A stretch of 64,000 nucleotides of DNA. Origin: Neolentinus lepideus HHB14362 ss-1 (lineage: Eukaryota > Basidiomycota > Agaricomycetes > Gloeophyllales > Gloeophyllaceae). Position numbers and translations under genes: made by a program. Under the pieces are notes generated by a model, which saw only the letters and a list, made by a program, of their open reading frames with translations, was not told where the DNA came from and searched no databases. Where the stretch lies: assembly GCA_001632425.1 (NCBI GenBank), contig KV425562.1:359975-423974 (forward strand). The letters run 5' to 3'. Shown piece by piece: positions 56,335-64,000 of this stretch (positions are counted from its first letter, which is position 1; the number at the start of each line of letters is the position of its first letter).

Positions 56335-57291
56335 TTAGAGACGATAGATGGTAAGTATAGCGGTGCGTCCGTCCTGTTCTATGCCATGGTTCACGTCTAG
56401 AGTAATTTTTGTCAAGCGTAACTGTCGAAGGCAGTTAAATGCGAGTATGAGTGTCGACTTACGGTGTTTCCCAGGTTCAAGGAGCCCTTCTTTCCACTCT
56501 ACCTCCGCTTGCCACCACATTCCGTTCCATCTGCTGCCCGCGGCGGCTCGTTCAACGAGCAAATCGCGGCCAATATTGTATCCGTCTGCAACAATCGTAT
56601 GGTGCTTCCCTGAATGCTAATAGGGCTTCAGTACATGCAGAGTTTACCATGATATCCGCGATATCCGAAGACTCACTTCTTCCTTCGATACAGCCATGAA
56701 CCAAGCGCCAGAATTCGCCAAAGTGCCGTTCTGTTTCCACGTCCGGAAATGGTTGCCGCCAGCGACGCTCTCCCAGCACGTCCCCCAGACCGGGAAGTAC
56801 GTCTGGCGCGCAAGGAACTGCTCGCCCTTACGTCCATCGCCGTCACCAAGATCGGCTTCGTGAATGAAGCCGTAGTGCAGGCCCATGCACTCTTCGGAGA
56901 ACCCGAGGGATCTAGATATACAAAGTTCGCACTTTAGTACTGCAGGGGTGTATTGTATGCATACTTGGCGTAGATGTGAAATCCGGCCTCGGTCATAATG
57001 AACGGATCAGAGAAGGCTGAGATGATGACGTTGAGAGGCTCTCCGTGCTTTGGAGTGGCCCACTAGAGTACATCAATATCATGTTCAACATAGACAAGAC
57101 AGCAAACACACATCAAGCATACGACCACCATTCATCCGTGGATCGTACCAGCCCTCGAAGTCAATGTCATCTACCCTTGCTGGCTTGTTCTGCCCCAGCA
57201 ATAAAACAGTCTGTTTTCTTGCGGGCCATGGGATGAACAGTGGAATGGCAAGGGTCGAAGAGACCAGTAAAAAAATCAGAGAAAATTGCAT
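56335..57291 (-). CDS. Secreted protein of unknown function, basidiomycete family
   Basis: A predicted secreted protein of roughly 220 residues. Seen: signal peptide MQFSLIFLLVSSTLA; then GQNKPARVDDIDFEGWYDP, GGRMLD, WATPKHGEPLNVIISAFSD, GFHIYAK, ECMGLHYGFIHEADLGDGDG, FPVWGTCWESVAGGNHFR, NGTLANSGAWFMA, DGYNIGRDLLVERA, WWQAEVEWKEGLLEPG, VNHGIEQDGRTAILTI. I recall this as a widespread uncharacterised agaricomycete family, but I know of no activity; the name stays unassigned. Introns: after RMLD, in YAK|SLG, after SKEE (acceptor CCCTATTAG), and after GKH. Two cysteines lie in ECMGLH and GTCWES. It is divergent from AVL9 with 234 bp between the ATGs. Confidence 0.8.
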
Positions 57292-57525
57292 AATTGTCGA
57301 GAGCACCAGCGACAACGAGCGAAAGGGGGAAGGAGTGGTGAGGAGGGGCAAGGACCGACATCATCAATGGCACTTTGGCATTGAGGTGCCTCAATCGGGC
57401 AGTCGCAGGGTCACTGCCACAAGGAGGCAACTCCCACGTGCTCCGGATGTGGCGGCGCGAAGTTGAGGAAAAGGGTTGCCTGCTTATAAGCTTTACAAGT
57501 CTCTCATACTCGACTGCCAGCTACC

Positions 57526-60500
57526 ATGTCCGCCATTCACGATGCCCTACGCGATACCGACGACGACCATGAGTTGACCCACCACCTTGATGACGATAGC
57601 GACGGCGACGACAACGAGACTGCGTCCCAAAAGTCCATTTCCTTATCCTCTCCCGCAGTCTCCCCGCGGCACTCGACACTGGCACCTACACCGGCTCAGT
57701 CTCACTTTACTCCGCCTTCACCGCCCTTGAGTGCATACAAACGAGACTCACAACCGAATACTATAGACACCGACTTGACTTCGGAAACCGATAACACTAG
57801 TTTGTACGCGGCGACGCGTGACAGCTCGATCTCGTCGGCGACAACTTCTCTGTATGACCAGGAGGACCATTCTAAATCCGATGGTCTATCAACATATCCT
57901 CCACCACCTTTGCCTTCTGCTGGCGGAGATTCTGTCACGTCTTTCTCCTCCAGGAGCTCGTCTTATTCGAAGAAGGCTCGACCAGAGTCCACAATCTTTG
58001 AAGCGACCGCTGGGCCACTAATATTGGGTATTGCGCTTGTAGACTTCAATCACTTGGTCAGTGTCACGGAGCTAGTTTCTAGTAGTTCCAGTGATGCTGA
58101 GGGCCATTTCAAGGTGGGACCTAAGATTGAATTCTCGAAGGGGGAGATATTTGAGGACGAAGAGATTGCCAAAATTCTCCCGTTCCTCGCCCTCCCGGAT
58201 GGTGCACACTTGGTCAGCTTTGTTTAGAGATTTCTACCGTTCCAGGACTGACTTGATAGTTCCTCCCAAGAGTGTCGAGGACTACTCGTACTTCCATCTC
58301 GTCCCCTCATCACCAAAGCCGACTACAGTATTCGGAATCTCGTAAGTGTACCGATGTGATCGACATTCGCGTGTTCACAGAATTCTAGGTGTAATCGACA
58401 AATAGCAGCTTCACAGCTGCTTGTCAAGGACGCGGAGGTGACACGGTCAACAGTACAGAAAGCCGTCGTCATCCTCGCCTCTAAACCCGTCTTCGGTCTC
58501 GTACGGTGCGTGTAACTAGGGTCATAATCATAATAAGTTATGTGGCGTCCTAATGATAGTTCTAGGGACCGACTGGGCGTTATAACGCAGGCTTTCTTTG
58601 ATCAGAGGTCAGTTCCCACAGTTTGATGTAGATGGATGTCAAAACGACGATGCCTTTTGGTGGCAGGGATTTCCGGGAAACGAATATTCTTGTGGACTTC
58701 TACGAGTCGCTGGAGCCTTCGCTTCGTAGTCAACTAACCGAAAGCGGTGTGTACATGGGTCAGTAACTCCGCCCTGCTTGCTTCACCTTAGAATTATGCT
58801 GACATCGGAATCTCGTTCAGGGACGAGTCTGTATGTTCATTCTCTATCCCGACGCTGCTTAACGTGACTGTCTGTGCATCTAGTCGGGAGCTTGTCCACC
58901 ACTTCCGGCAAAAGACGCTTGTAATCCTCAAAGCCATGATTTTACAGAAAAAAGTCAGTAAAGATACGCCGTCATGTATAGTCGTGTATTTCTACTGATC
59001 ACTTTCTTAGATAATGCTCTACGGTCACCCAGTGGAGCGGTTATGTACATATCAATATTCCTTAATATCACTTGTTCCAGGTCTGTGTAAACGCAATCTT
59101 CATAGCACCGAGTAACTTCAACGATATTGTCTTCTCTATAGGGTTGCTACATACACTCGAAGATTCCGGCTCCCCACCACTCGCAAACCGAGCACCGACC
59201 CTGACCCGACCCTCGTCCTTGAAGACTTCGAGCCACAAAAGTTTGATGGCCTATCTTGGTCTTCCGCTCGATATCTTTGGCAAGGTCTGTGCAAGTCAAT
59301 CGGCTTCTTCCTATGCTATCATTGAACAAAACTGCGCACGCCATTTTCAGGACGCATTCTTCCAACCATACCTTCCTCTACAGCAGCTCGACATGCTCAG
59401 GGAAACTCCAAGCTGGCTGTGCGGGACCACCAACACCATTGTCACGTCGCAGAAGTGCGTGGACCTCCTGATCAACATCGAGACGGGAAGTTTCGAGTTC
59501 CGTGATCCAACGCTCGAGCGCAGTGCGGGCCTGACGGCCGCGGACCGCAAGTGGATGGATGAGATCGTGAAGGATGTGAATGATGGGTGGGACGAGAAGG
59601 ACCCGACGAGATCGGTGGGCATGCAGTGCGTAGTTTGCTTGTCGTTCGTCTGTGTGGATGTGTCACTGAAGTGTGGCAGAAGATTCAAGGGCAGTGACGA
59701 TTATCTCCGCAGCAAGGTGAGATGGGTCAGTGCATCAGTGCGATGGATATGCTGATAGCGGCCGCGGTAGTTTGAGGAGTACCTCTCGGGCGCACTGTCG
59801 TCTGTCAAGTATGCCGACTTTATTGCTAAGGGCGAGAGCAGCGGAGTGATGATAACCGGTGGCGCGGGTTCGCGTCTTCTCTGTATCGTGTTCTATTAAA
59901 GACACTGACGCAGTTTAGGGGCAGATTCGAATGCTGTCCAAGATTACAACCCCCTCTGGATCGCCGAGTTCAAACGCACTAACGCGTATGACGTGTGGCA
60001 ACGCGTCACAGACCCGACGCTCTTCGACATCGTTGAGCCACGGTGCGTCCCTTTTTCACACCTTCGCTATCCTCCCTAATGAACCTTGCATTCTACCACA
60101 GACATCCTTGCAACGAGAAGCCCTCCGTAGTCGCCGATATCGGTTTGCGTCTCTCCGAAGGTATCCAAGAGCTTAAGCTCGAGCAACAGCTCGCGCCAGC
60201 GCGAGAGTTATTGAGCGCGGGATCGACGAACTTCTTCAAGGCCGTCGAGGGCATGCGGGGGCGGTGGGCGCAGCGCTCCGCCAGCTCGTCCTCTATCAAC
60301 ACCATCAACACCGCAACCTCCTCATCCACCGTTGAAGTTGCCAAGCCCTTACCTGAAACACCGCCAGAGCTCACCAGGACCTTATCGCAGCCTCAGTCTC
60401 CATCTCCCGGTGGGCAGAGACCGATCAGCCAGACGGCGACGGACGCGAAAACGGCGCTGGGGAACATCGGTGCGGGGATCGGGTCGTTCTTTGCGAGCCG

Positions 60501-60990
60501 CGCAGGACGGTTCTCGATGGGACGACAGGCTACGACGCCGCCTGAGGAGAAGAGGGAGAGTGCAGGGGCGGCGGTTATGGCGAGCCCGATGGGCGGGGCG
60601 TACGGTGTTGTGTCGCCGACAGCTTCGTCGCACGTCGCGTCTCCTACCTCGGTCTCGCACAGCTTAGCGTCCCCTACAGCGTCGACGCACGTCCTCGTGT
60701 CTCCGACGGCGTCGTCGCGTAATCTTCCCTCCCCGCCGCCACCTCCTGCGAGGTCGACATCTCCGCCTTCCACGTCTCACTTCGAAGTCCCGTTGACGCC
60801 CGCCCACGCAGACGAATCCCACTTTCCTGCGCATCCAGAAGACTCTCAGCCGGCAGAGGACCACTTCACCGCGCATCTCCTCGCAGGGGACGACCCCGCC
60901 GAGCCGCGGCGCTCCGACGAGTCCGTGCGTGCACTGAGTCTGCACAGCGGGCACAGCGGCGAGGAGCCGGTGATGGCGGTAGCGCTCTAA
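57526..60990 (+). CDS. AVL9: Avl9, late secretory pathway DENN-domain protein
   Basis: Avl9 (Avl9/UPF0318 family, DENN fold) acts in exocytic transport between Golgi and plasma membrane. Seen: an acidic, Ser-rich N terminus (about 150 residues); LGIALVDFNHLVGPKIEFSKG (start of the conserved domain); YFHLVPSSPKPTTVFGIS; QIAASQLLVKDAEVTRST; KAVVILASKPVFGLVRDRL; ITQAFFDQRDF; FRQKTLVILKAMILQKKIML; YGHPVERLCTYQYSL; PLQQLDMLRETPSWLCGTTN; NIETGSFEFRDP; DYNPLWIAEFKRTNAYDVW. More than ten introns. The last exon adds a Ser/Thr/Pro-rich tail with an imperfect repeat (VSPTASSH/ASPTSVSH/ASPTASTH/VSPTASSR) before ending SGEEPVMAVAL, TAA 60988-60990. In the first exon the domain is interrupted by an in-frame insert that is probably an intron near 58058. 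Confidence 0.92.
60604..60725 (+). repeat. Coding minisatellite in the AVL9 tail
   Basis: Four imperfect copies of a unit of 24-36 bases encoding (V/A)SPT(A/S)SxH. The unit keeps the reading frame, so length changes would be tolerated. Found by reading the translation. Confidence 0.6.
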
Positions 60991-61559
60991 TCTGCATTGG
61001 TTCGTTAGTTGTCCCGGTGTTCTTCGTTGCTGGTTTTTTAGTCTTCCGTTCCGCTGGTCGTTCTTCATTTCGACGCGACTCGCTGTTGGTTCGTCGTCCC
61101 CGGCGCGACTTTCTATTAGTTTCTCTTCCTGGCACCGTTCGCTATTAATTTTCCGTCTTTGCGCCATCCACTGTTGGTTTCTCGTCCACCCATTGGTTTA
61201 GCTTTCAGTCTGAACATCATAGACTTCCCGCGCACCCATCCATCTGTCCACTTTCTACATACCTACCCCGCACCCTCTCACCGATCCGCACTGATACATA
61301 TGTACATATTTATTCTTACATCCAGGACTCGGGATCGGTAGTGTACAGCACAGACATCGGGAAATGATAATACATGCCACGACAATGATCACGATTATTT
61401 GTATACTACGAGTAGTACAAGGTATCATTACGGAGTCTCTACTAGGATGGCGAAATCATCCCAGTTCGTATTGTGAGAATAGATGATAACAGAGTCTGTA
61501 CATTTGACGAGTCAGTCCAATGAGGGCCAGGCCGATCGGCAATCTAACCTATAATTCAT
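60991..61559. other. AVL9 3' flank, T/C-rich
   Basis: A long pyrimidine-rich stretch (61000-61200) with repeated TTCGT/CTGTTGGTT-like words, probably AVL9 3' UTR. No gene recognised. Confidence 0.35.
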
Positions 61560-62713
61560 CTAGTCTTCATCTCCCCGGGGTCTAGTACGAGGGACGCGCA
61601 CTTGGTAACCCATAGTGTTGCGGGAGCGACGATGTTCCCGTGCGGTTTGAGGCAAAATAACATCGCGCTCGTGACCCGAAGATTCAAGCAGATGCACGTC
61701 TTGCACCAGCTCCTCCAGATCCGTTGTCAACATGTTAGTCTCCGCCATACTCTTCATCCATATGGGGTTCCTGTGTGGGAGCTGGGACTCCAGGATGTCA
61801 GCGGCTTGACGATAGGTTAGTGCTTTCTGCCTGACAATGGCGAGCTGCTCGTCGCACTGTTGATACCATGAGATTAAATCAAAATATCAATGTGAAGATG
61901 TATCGCTGTGTCAGCGTGTGAACTCAAGCAACAACTGCCTGACTTACATCACTGGACTTCATGTCTGAGTCAGAGTGATCCACATCAGGTGGGATGTCAA
62001 TGGGGCAGTAAGGGACATGACCATCTTGATGCTTGATCTTGATGTGAGCAATCTTCATTCCAGGTGTAAGGGTAATGAAGAGCCAGCCATGACACTCAAA
62101 TGAGAGCATGGACAGCTTGTTCCGCTGCTTCTCCGGAGGTGCATTTTTCTTTGGCTTTTTGATACGCTGCCGACTCTGGGCACAGTGGTATTGATAGCGC
62201 ATGCCGCCCCGCACGTCGTAGTTACTATGATAGCTACAATCACTTCCGTGAGTATGCTGGTAGCAGAATAAAGGATCGCGGGACGTACAGCCAGCGGTAA
62301 TTCATCCTATCCCAGCACAACCGCGCTAATTGGTCCGCCACTTTGCGCAAGTCACATTGATTGTGGCCCCAGATGTCTGACAAATCTACTTCTGCATCGA
62401 GGTCCAGCTTGTCGTTCTGCAGCGCTAATGCATCCAAAAACTCGTCAAGAGCCAGTGTGCCTAACTCATCCGGCTCTTGGATTGTACTCTCCTTCTCGGC
62501 CTCTCGAAGCCGTTTCCGTCTGGCCTTTTGGTATTCGGCCTTCTTCGCACTGCACCCTTGACAGGTACCGCTCCGTTGACCCTTGGTCTTGCCGCTCTTA
62601 ACTACTGCAAAGTTCTCGGCCTTCAGCACTCTTCGGCACTTTTGACAAGATTTTGAGGTTGTTTCCGGCAATGCAGTAGTTATATTGTGGGTCCCATCGG
62701 CGGAGGACATCAC
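61560..62713 (-). CDS. Truncated MULE-type transposon protein, frame still open
   Basis: A 335-residue product from three exons (62713-62289, 62233-61948, 61856-61560; 1008 nt, in frame). The N terminus has a zinc-binding cluster CQKCRRVLKAENF ... TCQGCSAKKAEYQ, then DLRKVADQLARLCWDRMNYRW and, after intron 1, YHSNYDVRGGMRYQYHCAQS, SFECHGWLFITL, IKIKHQDGHVPYCPIDIPPDV. I recognise this layout from the 5' part of MULE-type transposase genes repeated in polypore genomes. The DDE core that should follow PPDV is missing; exon 3 (CDEQLAIVRQKALTYRQ ... PRGDED) resembles a C-terminal tail. It is thus an internally deleted transposase that still reads as one protein, either a non-autonomous remnant or a candidate for domestication. 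Confidence 0.7.
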
Positions 62714-62894
62714 TCACGATCCTCCAGAAGGAAACTTCGGACTCATACACCAATAGCGCTGAGAACGTCGGCGGAGACGGGGACCAAGAGATGGGCCCGA
62801 GTAAACAAACGCGTGCGCACTAGGGTTCGGGGAAATTGGGACCGGACCTAATCGACCACTGAAATTTACCAGCTGACAGGCCGTAGGCCTAATT

Positions 62895-63015
62895 AACAGG
62901 TGTAATTTACTGTTATTTACCAACGGGGTCCGGGGCGGAGTCCCGGAGCGGACCGCGTTAATTAACGCTAATTAACCGGTAAAATAGGGCTATTTTACAT
63001 GTAAATTACAGGCTG
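62895..63015. repeat. Palindromic A+T/G+C island, possible transposon terminus
   Basis: TGTAATTTAC (62901-62910) and its exact reverse complement GTAAATTACA (63001-63010) bracket three nested palindromes: GGTCCG...CGGACC (62927-62954), GCGTTAATTAACGC (62955-62968) and GTAAAATAG-GG-CTATTTTAC (62979-62998). It lies between the MULE remnant and a BED-like fragment, so it may be a terminal inverted repeat or MITE-like hairpin. Confidence 0.55.
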
Positions 63016-63086
63016 GCAAGCTCTACCACACGTCCCAACGGAGCGGTTGCTCCACCGTAACAGCATGAGTATCCTTTATTACCTTG

Positions 63087-63446
63087 CTAGCATGTCCCAG
63101 CACCGGTGGTTTTGGTCCGGTTACGGGGATAGCTCCATTTCTTGTGACACACTCGACTCCCAACACAACGTACGTATTTCTTATCCCCCGAGCCATTACT
63201 ATGAACACAGATCTTCGAGACTGATGCTAGCAGTGGATGAAGCTTGGCGTCCGCTTGTCTTCCGTCTTGTTCTTCAGGTAGATCGGTCCACTCCGGGTTG
63301 GTGAAGTCTGTCGGTATGTGGCTTTCTAGCTTCTTTGGTTTGGGGCCTGGCTGGACTATGCTCGTACGGGACTTATTCATCTTAGCTGCTTCGTCCTCGT
63401 GGTCTTCTTTGGCTTGATCAATGTTCATTTCATCTATGTCTGGCAA
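63087..63446 (-). pseudogene. BED-finger-like N-terminal transposase fragment
   Basis: A minus-strand frame with an acidic/basic start (MNIDQAKEDHEDEAAK), then KKYVRCVGSRVCHKKWSYPR followed by NRTKTTGAG. The CVGxxVCxKKWxYPRN segment resembles the zinc-binding start of hAT-type transposase N termini in basidiomycetes. The frame stops soon after, before the second zinc-ligand pair, and no transposase body follows, so it is taken as a fragment. The family assignment is tentative. Confidence 0.4.
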
Positions 63447-63666
63447 CTACAGAGATGGGGCGGCATCAGGAAAAACCTCCCGGGCTAATCATACCTAATT
63501 CATATCTGATTCGATAGTATACGTCTGATCTATTAATTCGCCATGATCACATCTTATTGTTTATCATCAGGTAACTAGGCATCTTGTCAAATACAATTAT
63601 GAAGAGGAAAGGGAAGAAAATAATGACATCACATCGACACTTATATACGACTGAGTGGCATTATAC
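63447..63666. other. Spacer in transposon-rich edge
   Basis: A+T-rich, with no gene recognised. It lies between the BED-like fragment and the transposase 3' end. Confidence 0.4.
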
Positions 63667-64000
63667 CTACAAGAAAGTAACAAACGTGTGACGGTCAAGG
63701 AATGGATTCACATAGAATGCAGGTGCAGTATCCAGCACCGTACTACTAGACCACTCACGCGGGACCACAGGACCAAACTTCGGTAAGAGATGTACACTAC
63801 GTTCAATCTGTGTGACAGGAACAACACTTGCCTGCCTCTCGCCATTCCGGATTGTCCTCTGTATCTTGTACAGCCCGGTGTTGTGGTCCGGTGCGGCTGA
63901 GAAAGGTGTGAACCATTCGACATATGCAAGATGCTTCGGTGGCGGCTTCTTGAATAGGGACGAGATAGCACGGGGTGGGAGTGAAAAAACGGCGCGAACT
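63667..64000 (-). mobile_element. 3' end of a Plavaka-type transposase gene (runs off the window)
   Basis: Open minus-strand frame from the window edge to TAG 63667-63669. It reads [80 protein letters not shown], ending RHTFVTFL. I recognise the block [12 protein letters not shown] ... [17 protein letters not shown] ... FxVNPFxDRH as the C terminus of Plavaka-group (CACTA-related) transposase proteins repeated in basidiomycete genomes. The catalytic part lies beyond 64000, so intactness cannot be judged. Confidence 0.7.

Noticed and set aside
60664..61167. 167-codon minus-strand frame, very Arg-rich
   Set aside because: Antisense to the Ser/Pro-rich AVL9 tail and its 3' flank; amino-acid composition is explained by the opposite strand.
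1..64000. CRISPR arrays, tRNA or rRNA genes, secondary-metabolite cluster
   Set aside because: No regularly spaced identical repeats, no cloverleaf with a GGTTCGA-type T-loop and no PKS/NRPS/terpene synthase domains were seen. The genes are eukaryotic and intron-rich.

Overview
The window is nuclear DNA of a filamentous basidiomycete, most likely a wood-decay polypore-type agaricomycete. This is inferred from gene density, very short (about 45-80 bp) GT-AG introns, many exons per gene, secreted type-B carboxylesterases beside an oxalate decarboxylase, and MULE-, Plavaka- and helicase-type transposon debris typical of these genomes. The species cannot be named from the sequence alone. No tRNA, rRNA or CRISPR was recognised. 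Genes were rebuilt by reading splice sites by eye; where exon lengths were summed (CENPB-type protein, UPF0390, RlpA-like protein, BTB protein, MULE remnant, 301- and 211-residue proteins) the reading frame closes exactly.

Layout. 0.5-2.0 kb: secreted M28 aminopeptidase. 2.2-2.9 kb: four degenerate tandem repeats of 150-190 bp. 3.9-4.4 kb: small secreted double-psi beta-barrel protein. 4.5-7.6 kb: no resolved gene. 7.7-10.8 kb: BZZ1 (F-BAR/C1/SH3-SH3), 21 exons including microexons. 10.8-14.6 kb: unresolved and partly decayed. 14.7-15.9 kb: CAF1/POP2 deadenylase. 16-18.9 kb: mostly unassigned, with one 155-residue open frame. 18.9-21.1 kb: CENPB-type DNA-binding protein. 22.0-25.2 kb: UPF0390 protein, NDUFA9-like complex I subunit and TOM22. 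25.5-28.7 kb: Zn(II)2Cys6 transcription factor. 29.0-32.6 kb: two SSU-processome genes in tandem, SAS10/UTP3 and FCF2. 32.6-33.6 kb: inverted-repeat element made of GCGAGGCA motifs around a 115-N gap. 34.0-35.4 kb: aldo/keto reductase. 35.7-36.2 kb: small conserved protein. 36.5-36.9 kb: decayed helicase fragment. 37.3-38.9 kb: queuosine salvage glycohydrolase. 39.7-40.7 kb: unknown serine-rich protein. 41.3-49 kb: two tandem carboxylesterases (the first with a nonsense codon) and a broken oxalate decarboxylase. 49.8-51.9 kb: BTB protein and an unknown protein. 52.5-55.7 kb: ribonucleotide reductase large subunit with an ACGCGT cluster at its 5' end. 56.3-61.0 kb: secreted unknown protein divergent from AVL9. 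61.5-64.0 kb: transposon-rich edge (truncated MULE gene, palindromic island, BED-like fragment, 3' end of a Plavaka-type transposase).

How the genes fit together. Most are unlinked housekeeping genes: mRNA decay, ribosome assembly, mitochondrial import and respiration, dNTP synthesis, secretory traffic and actin/endocytosis. Two neighbourhoods look functional: the SAS10-FCF2 pair (early 40S assembly) and the NDUFA9/TOM22 pair (mitochondria). The esterase/oxalate decarboxylase stretch looks like a small secreted-enzyme region undergoing duplication and decay. No convincing new multi-gene system was found; the most unusual material is the inverted-repeat element, the truncated but still open MULE gene, the damaged secreted-enzyme genes and the microexon gene structures.
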